Counted from the first letter of the stretch, positions 33,658-42,637 are shown. The stretch is DNA of 49,260 nt from Glutamicibacter ardleyensis (GCF_014644555.1 NZ_BMKX01000009.1:1-49260), one strand, 5' to 3'. A program made the numbers and translations. Notes: generated by a model not told the origin, from the sequence alone.

Positions 33658-34490
33658 TGCAGCTTCACAAGAGAACAATCGCAATTTCCCGTTCGCTGTG
33701 GCTTCGCCGCACGCTGCTGCTCGGAGCCATCCTGGCCGTGCTGCTGCTGTGGCAGCTGGCCGCGGCTATTCCGAGTTTTGCAGTACCGGTGGCACCGAAC
33801 CCCACCGATGGCAACGGCGGACTTTCCGTAGAAATTAATGGCCCGAACGGCACTCCGAGCTCCGCCATCGTCACGTTGATTGCGATCGCGCTGCTTTCGG
33901 TTGCCCCGGCTCTACTGCTGATGATGACCTCCTTCACCAAGATCTTCGTGGTGCTGGCCTTCACCCGCAATGCCTTGGCGCTGCCAACCATTCCGCCGAA
34001 CCAGGTGCTTGCAGGGCTGGCGCTGTTCCTTTCACTGTTCATCATGGCCCCGGTGCTCAGCTCCATGAACGAGATCGGGGTGCAGCCCTATCTGGATGGC
34101 AGCATCGACTTGCCCAAGGCGCTGGAAGTCGGCGTGGTGCCGTTGCGCGAATTCATGCTCGGCCAGACGCGCGAGGCGGATATCGCATTGATGACCAGGG
34201 CAGCGAACCTGCCAAACCCGGGTTCCCCCGATGATGTCGCGCTGACCACGCTCATACCGGCTTTCATGATTTCCGAGCTGCGAGCAGCATTTATTATCGG
34301 CTTTGTCATTTTTGTTCCCTTCCTCATTATCGACCTGGTGGTGTCCTCGGCGCTGATGTCCATGGGCATGATGATGCTGCCACCGGTGATGATTTCCTTG
34401 CCCTTCAAGATCCTGCTCTTTGTGCTGGTTGACGGCTGGGGCCTGATCATCACCTCGCTGATCGGTTCCTATCAAGGCGGGGGCGGCTAA
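33657..34490 (+). CDS. fliP: Flagellar export gate protein FliP
   Basis: The 277-residue membrane protein has a cleavable-looking signal segment (LLGAILAVLLLWQLAAAIPS). Core spans follow, with the conserved MMTSFTKIFVVLAFTRNALA and the C-terminal MSMGMMMLPPVMISLPFKIL. FliP, FliQ and FliR form the export pore in the MS ring centre. The ATG overlaps the fliO stop by one base. Confidence 0.95.
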   Translation: MQLHKRTIAISRSLWLRRTLLLGAILAVLLLWQLAAAIPSFAVPVAPNPTDGNGGLSVEINGPNGTPSSAIVTLIAIALLSVAPALLLMMTSFTKIFVVLAFTRNALALPTIPPNQVLAGLALFLSLFIMAPVLSSMNEIGVQPYLDGSIDLPKALEVGVVPLREFMLGQTREADIALMTRAANLPNPGSPDDVALTTLIPAFMISELRAAFIIGFVIFVPFLIIDLVVSSALMSMGMMMLPPVMISLPFKILLFVLVDGWGLIITSLIGSYQGGGG

Positions 34491-34492
34491 CC

Positions 34493-34768
34493 ATGGACTC
34501 CAACGCCGTATTGGACATTGGCATGTCAGGATTGCTGATCGCAGCAAAACTTTCGGCACCGGTGCTGATCACCTCGCTGGTGGTGGGCTTCGCCATTTCC
34601 CTATTCCAGTCAATGACTCAGATTCAAGAAATCACCTTGTCCTTCGTGCCCAAGGCCGTAGCTGTGGCCATTGCACTGCTGGTCTGCGGGCACTGGATGA
34701 TTTCGGAAATCGTCGCGTTCACCCACGAGCTGTTCGACAAGATTCCCGGACTGCTGGGAGGCGGATAG
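34493..34768 (+). CDS. fliQ: Flagellar export gate protein FliQ
   Basis: The 91-residue protein has two membrane hairpin helices (LLIAAKLSAPVLITSLVVGF and AVAVAIALLVCGHWMISEIV) joined by FQSMTQIQEITLSFVPK, the FliQ signature. It lies two bases after fliP and one base before fliR. Confidence 0.94.
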   Translation: MDSNAVLDIGMSGLLIAAKLSAPVLITSLVVGFAISLFQSMTQIQEITLSFVPKAVAVAIALLVCGHWMISEIVAFTHELFDKIPGLLGGG

Positions 34769-34769
34769 T

Positions 34770-35531
34770 TTGCTGGCCACGCTGCCGCTGCAGTTCCTGG
34801 AAGTCCTGATGCTTGCCGCAGTGCGGGTGACAGCATTCCTGGTGATCGCCCCGCCGTTCTCGCATAATGCCATTCCGCTGCGCATCAAAGCGATGCTCGG
34901 GGTCTGCCTGGCGTTGGCCGTGACCCCGCGGCTCAACGAGCGCTACACCTCGCTGGGCACCGGTGACTACATGGCGGCACTCGTGGCAGAACTGCTGGCC
35001 GGCGCGGCCATGGGCTTTATGGTCATGCTTGTTTTTGCTGCCATTCAATCAGCAGGCGGCCTGATTGACTACTTCGGCGGTTTCGCTATGGCGCAGGGCT
35101 TCGATCCGCAATCCATGGTCAACGGCGCGCAGTTTGCCCGTTTCTTCCATTTTGCAGCCCTCGCGTTGCTGGTGGCTTCGGACGGATATCAGCTGGTGCT
35201 GGCCGGCTTGTTCCGCTCATTTGATGCGATCTCCCTGGGTGCCGGGATCGCGTTGGGTTCCAGCGCGCAATCGCTGAGCGCGGCGCTTGGCCAGATGTTT
35301 CTCTCAGCCGTGCAGATTGCCGGTCCGTTGCTGGTGGTGCTGATGCTGGCCGATATCGGCTTGGGACTGCTGACCCGCGCCGCCCCGGCGTTGAATGCCT
35401 TTGCCATGGGGTTCCCCTTGAAGATCTTCATTACCCTGATGCTTGCCAGCTCGGTGTTTGTGGTGCTTCCCGCGGTAGTTTCGGCACTGGTGCGCGAAGC
35501 GCTGACCTTGTTCCCGGGAGCCGGATCATGA
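34770..35531 (+). CDS. fliR: Flagellar export gate protein FliR
   Basis: The 253-residue protein has about six membrane segments and the family stretch VTAFLVIAPPFSHNAIPLRI. The central GLIDYFGGFAMAQGFDP and C-terminal APALNAFAMGFPLKIFITLM segments also match. The start is TTG at 34770, one base after the fliQ stop. It completes the FliPQR gate. It overlaps flhB by 4 bp. Confidence 0.94.
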   Translation: MLATLPLQFLEVLMLAAVRVTAFLVIAPPFSHNAIPLRIKAMLGVCLALAVTPRLNERYTSLGTGDYMAALVAELLAGAAMGFMVMLVFAAIQSAGGLIDYFGGFAMAQGFDPQSMVNGAQFARFFHFAALALLVASDGYQLVLAGLFRSFDAISLGAGIALGSSAQSLSAALGQMFLSAVQIAGPLLVVLMLADIGLGLLTRAAPALNAFAMGFPLKIFITLMLASSVFVVLPAVVSALVREALTLFPGAGS

Positions 35532-36649
35532 GCCAGGATTCGGGCGAGCGCAGCGAAAAGGCCACCGCCCAGCGCATGAAGGAGGTCCACTCCAAAGGCA
35601 AGATGACCCGTTCGCAGGATCTTGCCGCTTGGCTGGGCATCGGTGCCGCGGCGGTCATGCTTCCCGGGGTGATTACCCGGGGCCGGGAGGCGGCGAGCGA
35701 ATCGCTGTATTTGCTGGATGGGATCGCGTTGGATCCGCAGCCCGGAACTCTGATCACGGTGCTCGGTGATGGCATGTCCACCTTGGGATTCATCCTGGGG
35801 CCGTTGTTTGCCGTGGTACTGGTGGTGGTCGTGGCCACCGCCGCGATCCAGGGAGGCATCCGCTTCCGCACGTTCAAACTGGATCCGGCAAACCTGAACT
35901 TGCTCACCGGTGTGCAGCGGGTCTTCGGCTTTCAGGCGCTCTGGCAGGGAATCAAGGCCTTGCTCAAGGTCGTGGTGATCGGGCTGGTGCTGTGGTTCGT
36001 CATTGCTTCGTTGATGCCGTTGCTGCTCCAGTCTGGTTCCTTGCCGTTGTCCTCATTGCTCTCTGCAAGTTCCGAGGGGACCGCGTCGTTGATTCGCGCC
36101 TCGGTGATTGCAGGTCTGGTATTGGCCGCGGCAGATGTCTTCATGGTGCAGCGGCGCAACCGGAAACACACACGCATGACCCGCAAGGAAGTCACCGATG
36201 AGAACAAGCGCAGCGAGGGTGACCCGTTGATCAAATCCCAGCGCCGGGCCCGGGCCATGGATATGAGCCGGAACCGGATGATCGCCGCGGTGGCTGACGC
36301 GGACGTGGTGATCATCAACCCCACGCATGTGGCCGTCGCACTGCGCTATCAGCGCGGTGTTGCCGCGCCGAAGGTCGTGGCCAGGGGAGCTGACCACGTG
36401 GCGACCCGCATCCGCGAGGAAGCCGCCGACAAGAAAGTGCCCATGGTGCGTGACATCCCCTTAGCCAGATCCTTGCACAGCGAATGCCAGCTGGGCGATG
36501 AAATCCCCGTCGAATGCTACAACGACGTGGCCAGAGTGCTGGCTTTCGTGATGTCGCTGAAAGCCCGGGGTGCGTCCACCGGCGTGCATGCCTCCCCGAA
36601 TCCGCGGTCCAGTACCGCAGCGCGTGACCATGGAAGGAACCAGTCATGA
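35528..36649 (+). CDS. flhB: Flagellar export switch protein FlhB
   Basis: The 373-residue protein has an N-terminal ERSEKATAQRMKEVHSKGKM stretch, four membrane spans and a cytoplasmic domain. The autocleavage site NPTH is at residues 264-267 (VVIINPTHVAV); cleavage between Asn and Pro allows the switch from hook to filament export with FliK. A basic C-terminal tail of about 25 residues follows the conserved part. It overlaps fliR and flhA by 4 bp. Confidence 0.95.
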   Translation: MSQDSGERSEKATAQRMKEVHSKGKMTRSQDLAAWLGIGAAAVMLPGVITRGREAASESLYLLDGIALDPQPGTLITVLGDGMSTLGFILGPLFAVVLVVVVATAAIQGGIRFRTFKLDPANLNLLTGVQRVFGFQALWQGIKALLKVVVIGLVLWFVIASLMPLLLQSGSLPLSSLLSASSEGTASLIRASVIAGLVLAAADVFMVQRRNRKHTRMTRKEVTDENKRSEGDPLIKSQRRARAMDMSRNRMIAAVADADVVIINPTHVAVALRYQRGVAAPKVVARGADHVATRIREEAADKKVPMVRDIPLARSLHSECQLGDEIPVECYNDVARVLAFVMSLKARGASTGVHASPNPRSSTAARDHGRNQS

Positions 36650-38700
36650 ACTTCTCTGCACTGCCCAAAATTGCTGTGCCGCTCGGTGTAGTGGGCATCA
36701 TCATGCTGCTGGTGGTTCCGGTCCCGGCAGCATTGCTTGATTTCCTGTTCACCGTGAGCATCCTGCTGGCGCTGGTGATCTTGCTGATCACCATGTTTGC
36801 CAAGCGGCCGCTGGATTTCTCGGTCTTTCCGTCACTGCTGCTGGTGGCTACCTTGCTGCGGCTGGGGCTGAACGTCGCCTCGACCCGTCTGGTCCTCGGC
36901 CAGGGCTACGCCGGCGAGGTGATTGCGGCCTTCGGAAATATTGCGGTGAGCGGTTCACTGATCATCGGCTTTGTGATCTTCTTGATCCTGGTGGTTATTC
37001 AATTTGTGGTGGTCACCAAGGGTGCCGAGCGTGTGGCCGAGGTGGGTGCGCGATTCACCCTCGACGCCATGCCGGGCAAGCAGATGGCCATTGATGCGGA
37101 TCTGAACGCCGGTTTGATCACCGACGCGCAGGCCCGCGAACGACGCGCAGACGTTGCCGCGGAAGCCGACTTCTACGGGGCGATGGACGGTGCCTCGAAG
37201 TTCGTCAAGGGTGACGCCATCGCCGGGCTGATTATCATCATCATCAACCTGGTGGGCGGCATTGGGATCGGGATGATCTCCCAGGGCATGTCCATCGGCG
37301 ATGCCATGAACACCTATGCGCTGCTGACTATCGGCGACGGACTGGCCACGCAGATTCCGGCATTGCTCATGGCGGTGGCTACCGGCATGATCGTCACGCG
37401 CTCAAACGCGTCGGAAGACATGGGGTCCAAAGCCTCCGCGCAGCTGACGCAGTCGCGTTCGGCATTGCAAATTGCCGGGGCCGGAGCTATTGCGCTGGCG
37501 CTGGTACCCGGTATGCCGAAATTGCCCTTTGTACTTATCGGCGCGCTGCTGATCTTCACCGCGGCGCGGATCAAGGTGGCGCGTACCCGGGCGGATCAGC
37601 AGTTGGAGGTGGCCAAGGCGAATGAGGCCGCGTCTGCCGCGAAGGAAACCCCGGAAGACCTGATGGAAAAAATGCGGGTGCATGCCTTGGAAATCCAGCT
37701 GTCCGCGGACCTGGTGGACCTGGTCAATGGTGGGGGAGATGACCTGTTGGCCCGAGTGCGCGCCCTGCGCCGCCGAGTGGCCATGGACTTAGGGCTGGTG
37801 CTGCCTCCGGTGCGTACCCGCGACAGCGTGGACCTGCCTCCTGCCACCTATGCCATCAAGGTTGCCGGGGTCGAGGCTGGCCGCGGCACCGCTCCGCGCG
37901 GCAAGATCTTGGCCCTAGGCGACCACTTGGAGACGCTGCCCGGAGAACAAGTGATGGAGCCGGTATTTGGTCTTGCAGGCAAATGGGTCCCAGCTGAGTT
38001 GCGGCATAATGCCGAGATGACCGGGGCCACCACCATTGACCGGGTATCGGTGATCGTCACGCACCTTTCATCCATCGTCCAGGCCCAGGCTGCCCGGCTG
38101 CTCACCAGGGAGGACGTCCGTCTGCTGACAGATTCCGTGCGCGAACTAAACCCCTCGGCAGTTGAGGAACTTACTCCCGCGCTCATTTCGCTGGCCGAGG
38201 TCCAGCGCGTGCTGCAGGGGCTGCTCGCCGAGCAGGTGCCGATCAACGACTTGGCGAGAATTTATGAGGCTCTGGCGCTGCGCGCGAAAACCGGTACCGA
38301 ACCCGAAGGGCTGATCGAGGCGGCACGTGCCGCGCTCGGACCAGCCATCGTGGCCAAATATCTGGAGGGGCAATTGCTGCGTGTGGTGATGATTGATCCG
38401 CTGTTGGAGCAGACCATGCTTGAAGGCATGCGCCCCTCGGAAAACGGCACCCAGATCATGCTTGATGCGCAGCGGTTGGAAAAGGTGCTCGAGTCGGTGA
38501 AGAACATTGCAAATGATCTGGAACGGCGCGGGTTGTCTGCGGTGCTGGTGTGCGCTCCGGCGCTGCGCCCGGCGGTGCACAAGTTGCTGGGATCTGGAGC
38601 GTCTGCCATACCGGTGCTCTCATATCAAGAGGCCACCGCGGGTGGGGCCACCATCGAGACCGTAGGAGTGGTGCGCAGTGCCGACGCAATATCAGCTTAA
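36646..38700 (+). CDS. flhA: Flagellar export protein FlhA
   Basis: The 684-residue protein has about eight membrane spans in the first 310 residues. The FHIPEP-type loop includes RVAEVGARFTLDAMPGKQMA and ADLNAGLITDAQARERRADV. The large C-terminal cytoplasmic domain docks export chaperones. It is the usual length for the family. Its end overlaps the next gene by 23 bp, the usual position of flhF. Confidence 0.95.
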   Translation: MNFSALPKIAVPLGVVGIIMLLVVPVPAALLDFLFTVSILLALVILLITMFAKRPLDFSVFPSLLLVATLLRLGLNVASTRLVLGQGYAGEVIAAFGNIAVSGSLIIGFVIFLILVVIQFVVVTKGAERVAEVGARFTLDAMPGKQMAIDADLNAGLITDAQARERRADVAAEADFYGAMDGASKFVKGDAIAGLIIIIINLVGGIGIGMISQGMSIGDAMNTYALLTIGDGLATQIPALLMAVATGMIVTRSNASEDMGSKASAQLTQSRSALQIAGAGAIALALVPGMPKLPFVLIGALLIFTAARIKVARTRADQQLEVAKANEAASAAKETPEDLMEKMRVHALEIQLSADLVDLVNGGGDDLLARVRALRRRVAMDLGLVLPPVRTRDSVDLPPATYAIKVAGVEAGRGTAPRGKILALGDHLETLPGEQVMEPVFGLAGKWVPAELRHNAEMTGATTIDRVSVIVTHLSSIVQAQAARLLTREDVRLLTDSVRELNPSAVEELTPALISLAEVQRVLQGLLAEQVPINDLARIYEALALRAKTGTEPEGLIEAARAALGPAIVAKYLEGQLLRVVMIDPLLEQTMLEGMRPSENGTQIMLDAQRLEKVLESVKNIANDLERRGLSAVLVCAPALRPAVHKLLGSGASAIPVLSYQEATAGGATIETVGVVRSADAISA

Positions 38701-39613
38701 TGGGTCCAGCCTGCAACAAATCCAGCAGCAGGCGACAGAACTATATGGTGAGAATGCCCAGATTATGAAAGCCGAAAAAGTGCGCACCGGCGGAATCATC
38801 GGGTTCTTTTCCAAGGAGCATTTTGAGGCAGTGATCCAGATACCAGAAACTGGAAAACGAGAACCTAAGGCGGAGGAACCATCAGCCGGACGGTCTCTGC
38901 ATCAGCTGCTGGAACGTGCCGACAAAGAAGAACAAGGCATGGCCAGCACCCAGGCTATGGATCCTGTATCGAGGCAAAGCTCCGCCGAGCAATCCAGCGC
39001 GAGTTTCGGCAAAGAACTTGAGGCGCAGGTAATTGCGCTGGATCCGGACGCCAGCCAGCATGCCGGACTCGTGGGCGCCGAGGAGGAAATCGAGGCGGAA
39101 CTCGCACGCGAAAACGCCCATTTTCGTGACCGCGTACGCGTTTTGCCGCCTGCCGCTGTCGGCGGCCAGCAGGTTCTGGTTATTGGCTTGGGCCGTGACG
39201 CGCTGGATGCGTCGGCTGTCCTTGATGACGGATCTGCTCTTCGCCGCAATGCGGGGGAACTGGCTCAGCTCATCGATCCGAACCCGGTCTCGCGCAAACC
39301 CTTGAGTGACAGGCAAGGGACATTGCGCGCCCGCGCCGCCGCGGTAGAGCAGCAGCGCACCTTGCTGGTCTCTCTCTCGTTGACTTTTGCACAACCTCTG
39401 GACGCCCAGTTGCAGCTGATCTCGCAGCTGCAACCAGACCAGCTATGGGTGTCGGTGGACGTTTCGCGCAAGGCCGAGGACACCGCACAATGGGTGTCCC
39501 AAGTTGTGGCGGCGCACCCCGTCTCCGCTGTGCTCGCGTTGAACGCAGAACTGACGTCCTCGGCCCAATCGGTCACCGAGCTGGGTTACCCGGTGCGCTG
39601 GGCCGGGCACTAA
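38678..39613 (+). CDS. FlhF-like protein lacking a P-loop GTPase signature
   Basis: This 311-residue protein occupies the flhF position. Residues 12-60 (QIQQQATELYGENAQIMKAE then VRTGGIIGFFSKEHFEAVI) match the N-terminal B-domain pattern of FlhF, including the GGxxGFFxKE motif. The rest should be an SRP-type GTPase domain, but no GxxGxGKTT P-loop, DTAGR or TKxD motif is present. Only a tail resembling the end of such a domain remains (QPDQLWVSVDVSRKAEDTAQ and VTELGYPVRWAGH). It is intact and in frame, so it looks like a maintained non-GTPase derivative. Start GTG at 38678 overlaps flhA. Confidence 0.75.
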   Translation: MPTQYQLNGSSLQQIQQQATELYGENAQIMKAEKVRTGGIIGFFSKEHFEAVIQIPETGKREPKAEEPSAGRSLHQLLERADKEEQGMASTQAMDPVSRQSSAEQSSASFGKELEAQVIALDPDASQHAGLVGAEEEIEAELARENAHFRDRVRVLPPAAVGGQQVLVIGLGRDALDASAVLDDGSALRRNAGELAQLIDPNPVSRKPLSDRQGTLRARAAAVEQQRTLLVSLSLTFAQPLDAQLQLISQLQPDQLWVSVDVSRKAEDTAQWVSQVVAAHPVSAVLALNAELTSSAQSVTELGYPVRWAGH

Positions 39614-39637
39614 CCTCGAGCCGTGGGACACCGGTAT
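39611..39637 (+). promoter_or_regulatory. Sigma-28-type promoter of csrA
   Basis: TAAC (39611-39614, partly the stop codon of the preceding gene), a 15-nt spacer and ACCGGTAT (39630-39637) match the flgN promoter with one changed base. The predicted start is about 39644, three bases before the csrA GTG, so the message may be leaderless. No Shine-Dalgarno is present. Confidence 0.6.
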
Positions 39638-39646
39638 GCTTAGTAG

Positions 39647-39904
39647 GTGCTGGTACTCACTCGAAAAGTCGGAGAACAGGTCCTGATCGGTGAGGACGTC
39701 GTTGTGACGGTCCTCGACGTCAAGGGCGATTCAATCAAGATTGGATTTGATGCCCCCCGCGGGATCAAGATCCAGCGTGCCGAAATGCTGGCTGCAGTCA
39801 CCGAAGCGAACCAGCAGGCCGCCGCGAGCACTACGGAAGCCACGGCAGAAACTTTGCGCGCGCTCTTCGCCACCAAGAAACCGCCGGTTGACCCCTCCGC
39901 CTGA
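39647..39904 (+). CDS. csrA: Carbon storage / flagellin translation regulator CsrA
   Basis: The 85-residue RNA-binding protein starts MLVLTRKVGEQVLIGEDVVV and keeps the RNA-contact residues Leu4 and Arg44 (IKIQRAEM). About 30 extra residues follow the folded part, making it longer than the 61-residue enteric protein. It binds GGA in hairpin loops and is antagonised by FliW, which is also encoded here. The GTG start has no ribosome site and lies just after a sigma-28-type promoter. Likely targets are the fliC and flgB leaders. Confidence 0.93.
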   Translation: MLVLTRKVGEQVLIGEDVVVTVLDVKGDSIKIGFDAPRGIKIQRAEMLAAVTEANQQAAASTTEATAETLRALFATKKPPVDPSA

Positions 39905-40470
39905 AATTTACACTTGATCCTTTAGCGAGCAGAACGTCGCGCCGTATCTGATCAGTCGCATAGCTTCCCCCAGACGACTCATGGTGGCTTGATACCGATT
40001 CATTGTCGGGAAATCTCGGCGTATTCATGGTTTGCCTGTCGAAGAAGCGCCATTGGACAACTCACGAAGCCAGACGCCTTGTTGTTGTTTTGGCAACTGC
40101 GAAGACTGGTGCGGCTTTATGACATTTTTGCGTCACATCCAAGATTCTTCAGCCAGGCAACCATGAAGCAGATAAGAAGAAACATGCCGAAAATCCCCTG
40201 TGTACGTTTGAATGCCCCGACTGGAAATCTGAAAAGCAGCCCAACTTAGGGATAGTATTACTTATCCTTCGATACCCAGTGAGCAAGTGTTGCTTCATGA
40301 ATGCGGGATAAGCGGATTTCATTTTGCGCCTCAGCGGCATGTGCTTTTATCCTCCGCCGCCGAGTTCAACAAGCAGGATTCACCCTCAAAAAGAATCGAC
40401 CGAGGGGCCTCCAAGGCTGCGCGTCAAATGGCTGTGACTCGCATCGCATCCCGGGCTCAACTCGTGTTGT
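39905..40470 (+). other. 566-bp region without a supported gene
   Basis: Several short frames occur, but none has a ribosome site or recognisable product. The only structure seen is at 40261-40312, where CTTATCC (40261-40267) pairs with GGATAAG (40306-40312) around a small hairpin AGCAA-GTG-TTGCT (40283-40295). It could be part of the permease leader. No terminator was seen after csrA and no clear promoter before the permease gene. Confidence 0.5.
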
Positions 40471-42048
40471 ATGTCACCTGTGAGCAAAGTATTCCTGACG
40501 AAAGACCAACCCACGGTCCCGCAACGAGGCGGCGCTTCAATGGGAGCAGCACCATTAGGCGAAACAGGAGGAAACCAGCTCAAGCGAGGGCTGAGCAGCC
40601 GGCACCTGCAGATGATCGCCATCGGCGGATCCATCGGCACCGGCTTGTTTGTCGCGTCCGGCGGAAGCATTGCCCAGGCAGGTCCTGGCGGAGCACTGGT
40701 GGCGTTCGCCGCGGTAGGCCTCATGGTCTACCTGCTGATGCAGTCTCTGGGTGAAATGACGGCGAAGATCCCAGTGGCCGGATCCTTCCAGACGTTTGCC
40801 ACTCGCTTCGTCTCACCATCGTTCGGCTTCGCCATCGGCTGGAACTACTGGTTCAACTGGGCGATCACCGTCGCCGCCGAGCTGGTCGCCGCAGGCATTG
40901 TCATGAGTTTCTGGCTGCCCGATGTTCCTGGCTGGGTCTGGGCCGGCGGATTCCTCATCGTCTTGACGGCACTGAACGCCTTGTCCTCCAAAGCTTTCGG
41001 CGAAGGCGAATTCTGGCTTGCATTGATCAAGGTCGTTGCCGTGATTGCCTTCATCATTGCCGGCGTGCTGATGATCTTTGGAATTCTCGGAAGCCATACC
41101 GACCCGCTAGCTAACTGGCGCGAAGGCAAAGATGTCTTCAACGGGGGATGGCTGTCCATAGTGGCGGTCTTCATGATCGCCGGGTTCTCCTTCCAGGGCA
41201 CCGAGCTGGTGGGTGTAGCCGCTGGGGAAGCTAAAGACCCGCGCCGTGAAGTACCTAAGGCGGTGCGCACGGTCTTCTGGCGCATCATGCTGTTCTACAT
41301 TGGCGCAATTTTCGTCATCGGCACTCTGCTGCCATTCACGGATCCGAGCCTGATGGCCAGTGGCGAAGCCGACGTTGCTTCCTCACCGTTTACTCTGGTC
41401 TTTGAACGCGCAGGCATCGTCTTCGCTGCCGCCGCAATGAATGCTGTCATTCTCACCGCGATTCTCTCCGCAGGAAATTCGGGGCTCTACGCCTCCACGC
41501 GCATGCTGTACTCGATGGCGCATGACGGCAAGGCACCGAAGATCTTCGGCCGGACCAACTCGCGCGGGGTGCCCATCTTCGCGTTGCTGGCCACCGCCGC
41601 CGTGGGACTCTTCGGATTCCTCGCAGCGCTGGTAGGCCAAGGTGCGGCGTACGCCTGGCTGCTCAATGTCTCAGGGCTCTGTGGATTCATTGTCTGGGTG
41701 GGCATCGCAGTTTCGCATTACCGGTTCCGCAGGGGGTACGTGGCTCAGGGCTATGACCTCTCGGATCTTCCCTATAAAGCGCCGCTCTTTCCGCTGGGCC
41801 CTATCGTTGCCTTTGTGATGCTGCTGTTGGTCATTGGCGGGCAGAACTTCGAGGCCGTGGTTGCCGGCAAGGGCTTGGAAGTGCTCTCCGCCTACATTGG
41901 CCTGCCATTATTTCTCGGCTTATGGCTGATTCATCGCTTCCTTACTAAATCCAAGGTGGTGCCATTGCTGGAGATGGATTTGTCTGCCCCAGCGGATATC
42001 GAAGAATCAGCGAAAGTCCGCTCTGCGCGAACCGGTGTGACGAACTAG
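40471..42048 (+). CDS. Amino acid permease (APC superfamily, AAT type)
   Basis: The 525-residue membrane protein has about twelve spans. It carries the family start KRGLSSRHLQMIAIGGSIGT followed by GLFVASGG, and the helix-3 region SLGEMTAKIPVAGSFQTFAT. The central FSFQGTELVGVAAGEAKDPR motif is typical of lysine- or arginine-type AAT permeases. It likely imports an amino acid by proton symport; the exact substrate is not assigned. ATG at 40471 has no Shine-Dalgarno; ATG at 40540 is an alternative with a weak one, giving a protein 23 residues shorter. Confidence 0.9.
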   Translation: MSPVSKVFLTKDQPTVPQRGGASMGAAPLGETGGNQLKRGLSSRHLQMIAIGGSIGTGLFVASGGSIAQAGPGGALVAFAAVGLMVYLLMQSLGEMTAKIPVAGSFQTFATRFVSPSFGFAIGWNYWFNWAITVAAELVAAGIVMSFWLPDVPGWVWAGGFLIVLTALNALSSKAFGEGEFWLALIKVVAVIAFIIAGVLMIFGILGSHTDPLANWREGKDVFNGGWLSIVAVFMIAGFSFQGTELVGVAAGEAKDPRREVPKAVRTVFWRIMLFYIGAIFVIGTLLPFTDPSLMASGEADVASSPFTLVFERAGIVFAAAAMNAVILTAILSAGNSGLYASTRMLYSMAHDGKAPKIFGRTNSRGVPIFALLATAAVGLFGFLAALVGQGAAYAWLLNVSGLCGFIVWVGIAVSHYRFRRGYVAQGYDLSDLPYKAPLFPLGPIVAFVMLLLVIGGQNFEAVVAGKGLEVLSAYIGLPLFLGLWLIHRFLTKSKVVPLLEMDLSAPADIEESAKVRSARTGVTN

Positions 42049-42056
42049 GGCAATCA

Positions 42057-42083
42057 TTAGCACTCGCCTTGACCGAGTGCTAA
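42057..42083. promoter_or_regulatory. CIRCE element, HrcA operator of groES-groEL
   Basis: TTAGCACTC, 9 nt, GAGTGCTAA is the exact CIRCE inverted repeat bound by HrcA. It overlaps a likely promoter: TTGACC at 42070-42075 and TAAAGT at 42094-42099 with an 18-nt spacer. HrcA binding would block the promoter until heat shock. Only this one copy is seen; none precedes groEL. Confidence 0.95.
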
Positions 42084-42243
42084 TTCACGGCCTAAAGTCA
42101 TCAGTGGGTGCTAAGCGCGAGCTCTGCTTACGCGACGCACACCGCCTGACTGGATCACACCAACTGGCACCGCGACGACGGTTGGTCCAATGCCATAGGG
42201 CGAAACCCTACATTCATTGGTTCATACACGAAAAGGAGAGACC

Positions 42244-42540
42244 ATGTCTGTCTCCATCAAACCACTCGAAGACCGCATTGTCATCAAGCAGGTCGAAGCC
42301 GTAACCACCACCGCATCCGGTTTGGTCATCCCTGATTCCGCCAAGGAAAAGCCACAGGAAGGCACCGTTGTTGCAGTAGGCCTTGGCCGCATCGACGACA
42401 AGGGCAACCGTATTCCTTTGGACGTTGCTGAAGGCGACGTAGTGCTGTACTCGAAGTACGGTGGAACCGAAGTTAAGGTCGGCAACGAAGAGTACCTGGT
42501 ACTTTCGGCTCGCGACGTTCTGGCAGTCGTCGTAAAGTAA
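42244..42540 (+). CDS. groES: Co-chaperonin GroES
   Basis: The 98-residue lid of the GroEL chamber starts [19 protein letters not shown]. It has the mobile loop ([20 protein letters not shown]) and the [15 protein letters not shown] strand. The ATG at 42244 has AAGGAGAG 5 bp upstream. It lies 160 bp after the CIRCE element and 100 bp before groEL, forming the classic heat-shock pair. Confidence 0.97.
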   Translation: MSVSIKPLEDRIVIKQVEAVTTTASGLVIPDSAKEKPQEGTVVAVGLGRIDDKGNRIPLDVAEGDVVLYSKYGGTEVKVGNEEYLVLSARDVLAVVVK

Positions 42541-42637
42541 CGCCAACCTCGTAGTTTTATGGTCCCATCCTTGGATTTCATCACTGATCTCAAAGGGCTC
42601 GGGGCCGGACTGCGACCTATGCTATTTCAGGAGTTAG

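Noticed and set aside
39831-40340. Short minus-strand frames between csrA and the permease
   Set aside because: No ribosome sites, no recognised products, and composition unlike the surrounding genes.
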